A DNA stretch of 64,000 nucleotides from Datnioides undecimradiatus (Eukaryota > Chordata > Actinopteri > Lobotiformes > Datnioididae), in the NCBI GenBank assembly GCA_008933995.1, contig WARS01000028.1:150001-214000 (forward strand), read 5' to 3'. Positions 13,245-22,420 of this stretch are shown in pieces. The notes beneath the pieces are model-generated. The model made no database searches, had not been told where the DNA came from, and was given only the letters and a program-made list of their open reading frames with translations. Position numbers and translations under genes: made by a program. Position 1 is the stretch's first letter. Each line of letters starts with the position of its first letter.

Positions 13245-16200
13245 TCTCTGACATCAGAAACCTGTCCTATAATCAATATTTTTGTGTAAACAATGAATCA
13301 CATGGCTGCTGCAGCTCTGCGGACCGTTTTAGCATCCTTCAGCTCATTGTTTTTGGATTCCCTGCCCACAGCTTTACTGTTTTACTTGACTCTCACGATG
13401 CTCAAAGTGTCGGTCGCAGGCGTTTTCAGCCAAAAAGCTTTACCCAGCACTACTCGCCCTGCAGCCGACTGCAGCCAGACATGCTTAGCAGCTAGCTGGT
13501 GGACGTAGCAGAGCATTTAGCCACTAAGGAGACAAATGTTTCCCTCGGGAGCTGGTGGAGACCAAAAACAGAGTTAAAAGGACTTTAATTCATCAGGTGG
13601 CCCGACAGGACTCAAACTAAGCAGTAACTGTCCCGTATCTGCTGGAGCTGTGGAAGTTTGTATAAACTGTCCTTAATGTGGTTTTTGCTTCCCACAAGTT
13701 GCCAAAAAAGTGAATTCAACGCAGGAATAACTCTCTTTTTCAGTCCACGATGGTCTAAAATGTTTGTGCTCTCCAGCCATCCCAGTAGGCATCGTGGTGG
13801 TGAGGGGCGACTGCGACCTGGAGACGTGCCGACTCTACATCGACAGATTACAGGAGGCGAGTTTCCCGCCTTTTATCCTCCTCGTTACTTTAATCCCCCC
13901 CCCCCCCCCGCTTCTGTTTCTTCCTCGTCATCATTATTTCATGATGCTTGCGGCGTCACTCCCCCCCGTCCACGAGTTATTTATGGACGGAGAAGCAGGC
14001 GACCACCGGTGGGAATGCGGAGCTGTCCTTTAGCTGTGTGTCTCATGTGGGGAACGTTCGCTAACCGAGCTAACATCTGTGCAAGTTCTTCTTTGGATGT
14101 AAATGCTTTGGCTGCGTGTTAACCTTGAAACCTGTCTGCTGTGCTTGCTAGGACTTACACCAGGCGCCATCTACTGGCCACAGAGTGCACTATCAGGTAT
14201 ATGACTTTTGGGTGTCTTCCTGCAGGAGACGGTTGGTTGTTGTCAGTAGTTTTCATCACTTTAAAGTTACGTTACATACTTAAAATCCCTGAATTTGACT
14301 CTGTGCAACACATAAAATCTGTCAGAGTTAAAATTATCTTAATTTTATTCTTGCTTTTAAACAATTAGTTATGATATTTTTTACAGTGTTGGCATCAATA
14401 AACCAATGGCAATCAATAACCAGGGCTGCCCAGCTCAGGGCCTGAGGGCCGTAAGTGGGCTAAACTGTCCTGCCAGATGTTTTTAGCACAAAACAATTCA
14501 TATAAGAAGTCAAATATATCATAATATGATTTACAGTTTATACATTTTTACCTTTTGTGAGTTTAAAAGACTTTTTACATTTATATAGGATCTAACAACA
14601 CCACAATACAAGTGTTTACAACCAGTAGGTTTCAGGTTTTTGAAATGAAACGAGCAAAAACCATGAATAAAATGCAGATTTAACAGCCCGACGCCCACGC
14701 TGAGTGAGTCCACACCTACCACATGTGAGATCACAGTTCAGTCTAATTTAACCAACACTGCCTCATTGTCCTGATCGTCTCCGTCTTGCTATCGATTGTT
14801 CAACTGCTGGAAAACGAACCCTTAACCTCTGTCTGGATTTGTCTCTCTCTCTCTCTTTTCAAATAATCCCAAATACAAACTTTAGTTTTTTAGTCTGTTT
14901 CTCAGTGGGGGGGTGACAAAGATGTCCGTCTGTTTGTCTGTAGGACGAGTGCAGAGGCGTCCCCAGGACCAGCTCCACCAGCAGACTCTCTTCCAACTGG
15001 AGCTTCTTGGACTGTGAGTGACTGAAGCGCTCATGTCGAGGTTTCCAATGAGAGAAATGATGAAAATGAACATAAATGCAGTTTCACCTCAGGAGGAAAA
15101 GCACTTTATGAAGATTTTCCACCAAAATATTCCAATAAATCTAATTTCTGGCGTTTGGTCTCCTCTCTGCAGCCACGTCAGCTGACCGCTTCTATCGCAT
15201 CGACAAGGCCCAGGTACCTTTGCAGCTCAGAGACCACGGATCAGTTCGCGTCGGCCGTTACTCGTTTCATTCACACGCCTCTGTTCGCAGGAGCACCTGC
15301 ACTTTGTGACCGAAATCTGCCAGGACGAGGTGTTCATCCTGGACCACGAGGGGCCGGTGGGGAGCCAGGGAGCGTCCACGGGGATGCCTGACCTGGTGGT
15401 GGAACCTACGGCTGGGTACGTCGGCCGACACACGCACGCGGTCTGGGGCATCAGCATAAACATTAAATATGAATGAATCCTGTACTCACCCCCCCTGCAA
15501 CAGGACCATATACAGGCTGACCCAGAACTACATTAATCTGATCAATGAAGAAATCAATTTACAATATTTTTACATGTGAATCAATAATTTATCAGTTTAT
15601 TCTCTGCCTCCAGCTTCTTAAATGTAAATACTTGCTAAAAACTCTCTATAAAGGTGATTTCTCTCATGATTAATGGGTCAAAAGCACTAATTAATTAACT
15701 CGTTTAGTTAAAATTACAGTGTTTGCTGGTATGGAAGCAGCAAAAAGTGAATTCTGACATGAAAAATCATATTTTATTATCCATATTTTAGGTCCGAACG
15801 AACTGTGAAGCTGTGTAAAATGTGTTTATCTCATCAGAGCTGCAACTAACAGCAAATCAATCTGACAAATACTGAATTAATTAATGATTTTGTCTGCAAA
15901 ATGTTACTGAATATGATAAAATTATTGTTATAGTTTCCCACCAGCGTCTTCTGATGTCTTGCTTTGTTCGAACATCAGTCCGACCCCGTGAAATATTCAG
16001 TTTAATGTCATATTTAATGTTCGGCGATGACTTCGTGGCAAAAGTCCATAAAAATAAATTCAGTTTTAAAACAATTTGAAAAAAGATTGCACCGTAATGA
16101 CACACGCGTTTTAATTCTGTCTGCCGTTTCTTCCTCCAGTGCTCCCCTGACGTCTGAGGAACAAGGTAGAGCGCACACACACACACACACACACACGTTC

Positions 16201-18763
16201 CTTTTTAAAACAGATTTGCAGCTGTAGTCCAGGAACTTGCTATTGTTGTTGTTAAGTTGCACCTTATTGAGAATGTAAACACACACACACACACACACAC
16301 AGAGTCACATCCTGTCTAGACGTGCAGGTTTAACTCTGTCAGATCAACAGGCTGCATTCAGACCTGTGATGATTCAAACAATACCGTCTCCAGGGAACCC
16401 CCCCTGGACATGTTTGGCCGGGCCCGGTCACATGGTCACGTATGAGGAAGAGAGTCAGCTGTGATTCCTGGGACTCTCCACTCTAAATGAACCGGTTGTT
16501 TCCTTATCCTCACATGTCTCACGCTCGCCTACTTTCAGTTTTGCCAACAAACACAACACATGACATAAACAGGGTTTGTTTCACGTTTTGCCGTTGACAC
16601 TCGCCTTCAGTCACAAACAGCAGTGACAGAGGTGACTTTGGAGACTGCTCACTTTGCTTTACAGATGTGATCAAATTCAATAAAACATTTAGCTCCATCC
16701 GACCACGCTACCTTCCTGATAATGACCTGTGTTCATTCTGAATTCCTGGTCTTCAGTCTGAGACAACAAGCGTATTCTGCAATGAGACAGTAACCTCACG
16801 CTTCTCCTGAACAGAACAGGCAGTGGTTTAGAAGGAAAGTGAAACCAAAAGCTCAAGAGTCCCTGCAGAAAGACCCCACTGGACTAAACAACAGCTCATT
16901 GTTTTCTTCTCACTTCTTATTTCCTGAGCACGCACATACAGTCAGCGTGCTCAGCAGGAATGGAGCTGTTGGGTAATGCGAGTCTAAACAAGAAAAGAGG
17001 AAGATGCGTTTTACGAGCGGGGTCTGGGTCTGCAGCCTCTCAGGGTGATTTCTGTCTGTGCTCTGTGTGTTTACAGCTCTGCTGACCGCCGCCAGCAGCG
17101 GGGATCTCTCCATGGTGAGCTGCAGCCACACACAGACGAACACAGATCGTTATTTACAACTGGTTTTACCTGTCTGAGTGAATTCTCAGCAGTTCAGCTT
17201 CTCTCTGATGTCGCGGCATGAAGCCACTTCCCTCAGCCTCTGAACACACCAGCTTGTTGATTTTCTGCAAAGGGTCACGAGAACTTTACATGTGCAGGCC
17301 CGTGAGGTTTCCAGTTAAAGGTCAAACTTAGAGGATTAAAGTGTTTTGCTGCAAATCAACTTAATTATTAAAAGCAGCTCTTGACTGCGACTTTTTAAAA
17401 AATAACTGAAGCAGCAGCTTCGACGTCACACTTCGATGAAAAGCATTTTCAGGATCATTTTAAAAGGCTCCTCTGCCGCCGTCTCGGCAGCGCCTGACCC
17501 TAACGGTTAATGCAGAGATGGAGGCGTAGAGTCCGTGAAGCTGAGACGGGCTGAGGGAAGCCTGGTCCCTGAAACACCTAAAACATCTAGCATGAAGCTA
17601 ACGAGCTAGCTGAAGAGTCAAAACTGGTTTGAGCCTGTTTCTTGATTCATGTTGGAAGTGAGAGCGTTTCACTCTGAGCATCTTCTGGACCTGAAGTGAA
17701 GCAAGTTGTAGTTGATCAGCTGCTTCAGTCCTGGTCACAAGCCTGTGACAAACAGCGAAACAGCAGAAATAACAAAGGAGGGTACAGAAACAGAAACCAG
17801 TGCTGAAATGATGAGTTCATCACGTTTTTGTTTTTTGTTGCTATGATAACACATGATGCATCAACACGTGCGTCTGAAAGGCAACTTCCTTGGAAAGGGA
17901 AGTGTGGCAACAAGCGGCCGTGACCTTTCACAGTCTTCTGCCGTTACCTGTTTTAACAAATCCTCATCCACGCCCGTGTTTCCTGTTCCCCTCGTGTCTC
18001 CAGCTGTCCGAGTGCGTGCGTCGAGGCGTCAGCTTGTTGGTCAGGGACCCCGGCGGTTGCTCGGCGCTGCACATCGCTGCCCAGAACGGACACACGGACC
18101 TGGTCAGCTACATGCTGCAGCAGGGTGAGAGCGTGCGCGGCGTGCGTGCAGGTATAGGTGTGTGGAGTTAGCTTAAAGGTGATGCATTTGAAATGAATAT
18201 TGTCCGATTCAGCTGTAAATAACGTATTTTATGTCAAATTTAAACATTAATTAATAAAAACTGAACCTTTTTGTGCCTCAAGTGATGTCACACGAGTCCG
18301 TGTCGGTGAGACCTCTCTGCTTGAGGCTAGTTGCTCCAGGCTACATTCGCTGCTACTGCTAGCATAACAAAGCTGGATCTGTGGCCAATCATAGGCAGAA
18401 GAGTTGCATTGTGGGTAACGCTGGCGACAGGTTTCATGACAAAAAAGAATATTTGTGAGGAAAAAAAACATATATTTGGTTCTGCAGCATCGATTTTTCT
18501 CATTTTGGTAAAGACGGTGATGTGGGAGCGCTGAATGAGACACTCAGGCGCATCAGTTTACGCTGATTTACAGGCTGGTTATGTGTCTCCTGCTTGTTCC
18601 TCTTCAGGCTCTAAGGTGCTTCTGGATTTGGCAGACAGAGAGAAGTACGTATGGCACTTCTGATTTCCTATAAATGTTTATTAGATGCGTATGAAAATCA
18701 CATGGCACAAAGCTGCACGCATGTGTACGCTCTCACAGCTTATCTGACCAACACGACATCTGT

Positions 18764-18805
<42 letters not shown>

Positions 18806-19491
18806 GGGACACTGCGTTGCATAAAGCGGCCTCAGAGAAGCAGCACGCGGTGTGTCGACTGCTGGTGGAGGCCGGGGCGTCGCTGGAGAAGACCAACTTC
18901 CAGGTAAACACACGCTCACACATCACATTGCAATACACGCACACACATTTCCCGTAAGTCCAGCTGAGTCATATCAGAGCACGAGCGTGACATGTAAACG
19001 AGCTACAGAGGCTTCCAGACGTCTGGGGCGTGTCACATACTTACCAGATCTGACAATCAGACCCGACCTGCAGGCAGTTTAGGGTATTTTCGCACTTCTT
19101 TAAAAACACCTGATCTGTCTCCAACTGTTTTGTTGTGCATTCGTTTGTTCACAGTGGGTCACGGTCCTCGCCTTGACTCTGTTAAAACGCTTTCCTCTGA
19201 GCTGTTTTGGCCTGTTTTTGTCCAGAGAGTGACAGGAAAAGTGATGAAAGAGAGTGAAGGCTGATGAGGACAAAGGATGTTCTCTGCTGTATGAACTGTA
19301 TATTTGTGTAGACGCAATTACCTACAAGCAGCACTGTGTGTGTGTGTGTGTGTGTGCGCGTGTGTGTGTATGTCCACCAGGGGAAGACACCGGCGGACCA
19401 GGCGGAGGGAGACTCGGAGCTCGCCACCTACCTGAGCGCGCAACAACACCCATCTTCTGTCCCAAACGAAGACTTGGAGACGGCTGTCTGA
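1..19491 (+). CDS. dgki: Diacylglycerol kinase iota, 3' part (22 exons, 5' truncated by window)
   Basis: The enzyme phosphorylates diacylglycerol to phosphatidic acid and so ends DAG signalling. Exons, each placed by frame and splice sites: 1-24, 404-464, 547-660, 4382-4507, 5004-5082, 5364-5419, 6095-6157, 7143-7216, 7622-7733, 8078-8164, 9288-9400, 13090-13190, 13777-13856, 14944-15013, 15173-15213, 15291-15415, 16140-16165, 17077-17114, 18004-18124, 18608-18644, 18804-18903, 19381-19491. All phases join into about 585 residues. Seen: the catalytic GGDGTVGW and [10 protein letters not shown] motifs, the accessory catalytic region, ankyrin-type repeats and a C-terminal ETAV. The type IV pair is zeta and iota. 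Iota is favoured by [35 protein letters not shown] and the EDLETAV end, whereas zeta ends REDQETAV as I remember it. The N-terminal C1 domains, MARCKS-like region and promoter lie before the window. Oddities are a GC donor, a 26-nt microexon and TG-repeat acceptors. Confidence 0.95.
404..660 (+). CDS. dgki: dgki exons encoding the kinase nucleotide-binding core
   Basis: Two exons separated by an 82-bp intron (465-546) encode the heart of the DAG kinase catalytic domain. The first (404-464) reads [20 protein letters not shown]. The second (547-660) begins [12 protein letters not shown] and contains [17 protein letters not shown]. The glycine-rich GGDGT motif is the conserved ATP-binding signature of lipid kinases of this fold, and it is split exactly at the intron, with GGDGT on one side and VGW on the other. 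The donor at 661 is GTGAGT. No catalytic residue appears damaged, so the gene looks active. Confidence 0.93.
1400..1590 (+). repeat. Diverged copy of 'GGTGGAGACCAAAAACAG' repeat
   Basis: The segment CAGGAGCTGGTTGAGACC followed by AAAACCGGAG and a downstream CATTCGTCAGGTGGATGG matches the pattern seen in fuller copies at about 13290-13640 and 53515-53770. It is an interspersed repeat inside a dgki intron. The 62- and 95-codon open frames overlapping it are not genes. Confidence 0.6.
2335..2884 (+). repeat. Polypyrimidine tract ending in (CT)n
   Basis: About 550 bp of almost pure C/T on the coding strand, with degenerate TTTCCT-like units. It becomes a near-perfect (CT)n run at 2819-2884, interrupted by a single T insertion near 2861. 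The long open frames over it (285 and 191 codons, rich in Ser/Leu/Phe/Pro) are artefacts of the low-complexity sequence. Confidence 0.9.
3785..4200. repeat. Fragments of a short palindromic dispersed element
   Basis: Three segments (about 3785-3850, 3985-4035, 4115-4195) share the core GGAGCTTTCGA or GGAGCTTTCA. Each is preceded by an AAGGTCC(A/G)-like or TGCTG(C)T(T/C)C-like stretch and followed by CATGATCTTCCTC or GTCTTCTTCAGC. The same core recurs at about 22315-22420, 34345-34430 and 45055-45120. It looks like a non-autonomous dispersed repeat. I cannot name its family. Confidence 0.6.
4382..9400 (+). CDS. dgki: dgki exons encoding the DAG kinase accessory domain
   Basis: Eight exons (4382-4507, 5004-5082, 5364-5419, 6095-6157, 7143-7216, 7622-7733, 8078-8164, 9288-9400) carry the rest of the catalytic unit. 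Recognisable stretches are [90 protein letters not shown]-like [11 protein letters not shown], and [13 protein letters not shown]. These are hallmark segments of type IV DAG kinases, in the expected order with no stop or frameshift. Introns range from about 280 bp to 3.7 kb. Several acceptors here are preceded by TG-rich rather than pyrimidine-rich DNA. Confidence 0.94.
10043..10768. repeat. TCCTGTCCC-type polypyrimidine minisatellite
   Basis: About 725 bp of degenerate tandem units built on CTCCTGTCCC with variable C-runs, almost free of purines except the G of each unit. A second, less regular C/T-rich block continues to about 11375. The strand asymmetry is extreme: the + strand is C/T and the - strand G/A. 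Open frames of 221-374 codons on both strands over this block are translated repeat. Confidence 0.95.
10800..11402. repeat. CT-rich block ending in (GT)n
   Basis: A degenerate TCTCCTTTCCT-like pyrimidine tract directly follows the minisatellite and ends in a (GT)n run at about 11376-11402. It has no exon and no other visible signal. Confidence 0.85.
13199..13241. repeat. (GT)n microsatellite just after a dgki donor
   Basis: A pure GT run of about 43 bp that starts nine bases after the donor of exon 13090-13190. Nearby GT/CA runs elsewhere in dgki introns are at about 6049-6087, 7592-7619, 16174-16196, 16280-16301, 18769-18801 and 19335-19369. Confidence 0.95.
13290..13640 (+). repeat. Dispersed repeat, fuller copy
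   Basis: This copy contains GCAGAGCATTTAGCCACTAA, GGAGACAAATGTTTCCCTC and GGTGGAGACCAAAAACAGA, in the same order as a second copy at about 53515-53770. The family is familiar to me from percomorph fish genomes, but I cannot give a database name. It sits in the intron upstream of the exon at 13777. Confidence 0.7.
13777..13856 (+). CDS. dgki: dgki exon ending at a non-canonical GC donor
   Basis: The exon encodes [20 protein letters not shown] followed by IDRLQE. It ends CAG GAG and is followed by GCGAGT, so the next intron (13857-14943) starts with GC and ends with AG. The only nearby GT (in GCGAGTTTC, a few bases on) would shift the frame. The GC site instead joins cleanly to [20 protein letters not shown] in the next exon, which aligns with the expected ...LSPRWCFLD-like segment of iota kinases. 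The flanking bases CAGGAG|GCGAGT fit a known GC-AG consensus fairly well. Confidence 0.85.
16140..16165 (+). CDS. dgki: dgki 26-nt microexon
   Basis: This tiny exon supplies APLTSEEQ plus split glycine and alanine codons. It lies between the end of the preceding exon (15415, phase 2) and the exon at 17077. The acceptor is TTCCTCCAG and the donor GTAGAG. The joined product [20 protein letters not shown] resembles PVSSEDHAILQAVIAGDL in human DGKI as I remember it, which supports the exon despite its size. About 40 residues of the mammalian linker just before this point have no counterpart that I can find in 15416-16139. They may be missing, skipped or too diverged to see. Confidence 0.75.
18004..19491 (+). 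CDS. dgki: dgki C-terminal ankyrin repeats and PDZ ligand
   Basis: Four exons (18004-18124, 18608-18644, 18804-18903, 19381-19491) end the protein. Ankyrin-repeat consensus pieces are visible: [40 protein letters not shown] followed by VEAGASLEK, and [18 protein letters not shown]. The chain ends ...NEDLETAV and TGA at 19489-19491. ETAV is a class I PDZ ligand (x-T-x-V). In the mammalian type IV kinases this tail binds PDZ scaffolds such as syntrophin or PSD-95, so membrane or synaptic targeting is expected. The acceptor of 18804-18903 is a run of TG repeats ending in TAG. Confidence 0.93.
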
Positions 19492-19500
19492 GGCGCTCGC

Positions 19501-19550
<50 letters not shown>

Positions 19551-19740
19551 TCCCTCTCTCTGGACTCTGCACACACTCGCAGTGGCGACGAATCTGGGAG
19601 AGAAAAGTGTAAAAAAGAAGAAGTCTGGGTTTGACTCCGGCGTCTCCACAGACAGAGAGACTCTCGCCGCAGCACCGCAGTGGAGATTTTAATGGTCAAC
19701 TATTTATTTGTATTTATTTATTCATATTCTATTTATTGGT
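19492..19740 (+). promoter_or_regulatory. dgki: dgki 3' UTR start with (CA)n and AU-rich element
   Basis: Directly after the stop is a (CA)n run at about 19503-19546. Four ATTTA pentamers follow within 19702-19735. Clustered ATTTA motifs are the classical AU-rich instability element, so the message may be post-transcriptionally regulated. The polyadenylation site is unclear. AATAAA occurs at 20799-20804 and near 20907, but neither has a strong supporting context. Confidence 0.5.
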
Positions 19741-20606
19741 TGTGCTGATTGGTTGATTGACTGACTGAGAGACTGATTGGTTGATTGTAGGACTACTAAC
19801 GGTTCAGGATGCAAGTGCACTTTGAGCAGCCGTCGCCCGTCGTGGGTTCACCCGCGGTTTCGGGCCGAGCTCGTGAACCCGTGTTTGTTTATTTTGGTCA
19901 CGGTTCATATTCTAATAATCGGTTTTACTCAGTCAGAAGTGTCGACGATAATCAATATAACGTAACGTTTCAGAGCTGATGGAAGCAACTAAAGGCTTGT
20001 GTATGTTTACCCCACGAAAACCTGTGTGCCAAAGACGTGGTGTCATATCTGTTTCACACCCTCATGAATCCCCGAACTGATCTGCTTTCATACCAAACGG
20101 TACAGTGTTGATGTTTAACTCACGCTGTGTCATTCAGCTTCACATCACTGGGTCAACGGAGCGCCTTGATAACGTTAAGCTCACTCTTCACAGCAGTCTA
20201 ACATTAGTTTCAGTACCGATGGGTGAAGTTTAATATCAAACCTGAGCTTCAAGATGATTCACACGTGCACATAAAAATACAGAAACGGACACAAAACAGT
20301 CAAATTTTACATTAAAGAGGCTAAAATACTAGAAAAGTTAAATACATGTGAAATCATTTGTACAAATTCCAGTCTGTGACTCAGCTGATCCCTAAAAAAC
20401 ACATCCCGGGGCTCATTAAATGACTAAAAGTATCGATATTTCGCAAAATAATGTTAATTTTTTTGTAAATTTTCAAAAATTTTGCCTTTTGCTTGTAAAA
20501 TACTTGATATTTTCACCCCTTCAGGAGTCTGAAGTCACTTCAATCTGAATTTCAGCTGCTCCAGCTGTGGATATTTAGTCATTTTAAGGTGGCACAAGAC
20601 GAAAAA

Positions 20607-20808
20607 CTGTTTTATTCCACAGTGTTCTAGCCATTCCCCCTTAAACTCTGAACGCCCGATCACATTTGACTGACCTTAAAACAACTTTTTTATTAATTCA
20701 TTGATTTTTTTTTTTTTTTTTGTTCTGTGTGGCCTCTTTCTTAATATCTTCACACTGATAAATATGATTAAGATTTAGTTTTATTGTTGACACAGTGGAA
20801 TAAAACAG
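20607..20808. repeat. Inverted repeat pair, candidate small MITE
   Basis: The left arm 20607-20625 (CTGTTTTATTCCACAGTGT) and right arm 20790-20808 are reverse complements at 18 of 19 positions. The AT-rich interior is about 164 bp. This arrangement resembles a small inverted-repeat transposon relic. It lies downstream of dgki, and the right arm supplies an AATAAA. Confidence 0.55.
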
Positions 20809-22314
20809 GTTTAATTGGGATAAAAACATTATTTAGATATTAATAAGAATATTTACATTCTGGTATATGTTACTAAAAAGAAAATGTTTGCAAAATTACA
20901 TTTAAAATAATAAAAGCGATGATAAAATTTCAATTACACGACACCAGTTTTTAAAAACAACATTTAATTTGTTTGTTTTTAATTTTTTCATATCTGACAG
21001 CAGCAGAGTTTTAAAGACTGTGATTATATAATGTAGAATATTTAGTCTTATCTGACTTAAACCACAACATGAATTAAGACAAACAGGACAGATGAACATC
21101 ACAATATGATGCCACTGAAAGCCAATAATCAAAAACACTGCATTATTTCTATATCAACAAAACATTGGAGATTTTTACCTTATTGACTGAAAAATATGTT
21201 GAAAGTGTTTGTAAATTGACAAAAAATCACAGATTCTAGTTTCTCAAATTTAAATATTTGCTGTTTTATGAAGATTTCTATGATCAAAATTAAATATTTT
21301 TGGTGTTTATAAGTAAAAAAGGCATTTGATTATGTCAGCTTGGGGAAAACATAAATTATACATTTTACAGACCAAACAATGAATCAGTTAATCTGGAAAT
21401 TAATTTGCAATTAAAGTAAATATTGAAAATAATCTTCCATCAGAGGACTAAAACTCAGCTGAAACCTATTGTAAAACATTGCATTTAAACTAGGTTTTGT
21501 CATGAACGTGCAATTTAACGAGATGTCATTGAATGCATCGCGCGGACGAGAGGCCAGGCTCTGTTTCAAATCATAATCACCAACCTGTTAATCATCAAGC
21601 TTCACACAAACCAAACATGGGCACAGTGTGTATCTGGTACTCCTGACCCGACATGCAGCTTGTGTGTGTGTGTGTGTGCGCGTGTGTGAGATATTATTCC
21701 TATTCCATATCAAAACCTGAACTGAGAAGTCAGTACAGCTTGGACCGAGTGAGTCTCTGCGCTCTGACTGTGTGTCGTGTTACAACAGAGTGTGTGTGCA
21801 CATTCCTGTGTGTGCGTGCGCGCCTGTGCGTGCGCGCGTGTTTGCAGCGTTTATCCGAGAAGAAAGAAGAAAGAATCTGAGCCATATTCAATGCAATATG
21901 AATAGATGACGTCTTTTTTTTGCATTTCTCTATTAATCGTTTACATTACATTAATGTTCTGAGCATAGTCGACCGTTTAGCACCGAGGAGTATTGAATGT
22001 GCAATTTTACTTCAGTGCTGGTTGGGTATATGATTGTCTTGTTACGTTATTTAGTTTTGTTTTTCTTTTGTGTGCATGTAAGTCAATGGATTGACCTGTT
22101 GGAGCCCCCTGTGAGGTCTCTTTTGATATAACCTGTTGTAAACTAAGCTGATATGTAAAGCAGGGTATTTGTGCGGGGGACACTGGATATGGCGTGGAAG
22201 ACTCGGGCGTAGCCATCGTAGAAGCCTGGCAGGAAGTCCGCTTTCCAGCTGCTGCAGCGATTCGCAGTGTTACTCTTATTAACCTGCAAAAGGGAAACTT
22301 CATTTAAAAACACA

Positions 22315-22420
22315 ATCAAGGTCCGCTTACTGAAGATCTAGAGCTTTCGGTTGCATTTTGTGCTCTTCCTCGATGTGGCTGAAAGCTCCAGGAGATCTCT
22401 AGTAAGGGGATTTTAAACTA
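22315..22420. repeat. Near-palindromic short element (MITE-like)
   Basis: The left half reads CCGCTTACTGAAGATCTAG then AGCTTTC. The right half reads GAAAGCTCCAGGAGATCTC then TAGTAAGGGG, which is close to the reverse complement of the left. The whole thus folds on itself around a centre near 22365. Copies of one half with the same GGAGCTTTC core occur at about 3785-4200, 34345-34430 and 45055-45120. Confidence 0.6.

Noticed and set aside
1-19491. Identity as dgkz rather than dgki
   Set aside because: Zeta-specific wording (AFSDFLMGSSKDLAKH, NYVTEIAQDEIYILD, REDQETAV, from memory) differs. The window carries the iota-type variants.
22007-22303. 98-codon minus-strand frame with an ATG
   Set aside because: The residue pattern is not convincing. 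A different frame of the same strand with an acceptor is the better candidate and is reported separately at low interest.
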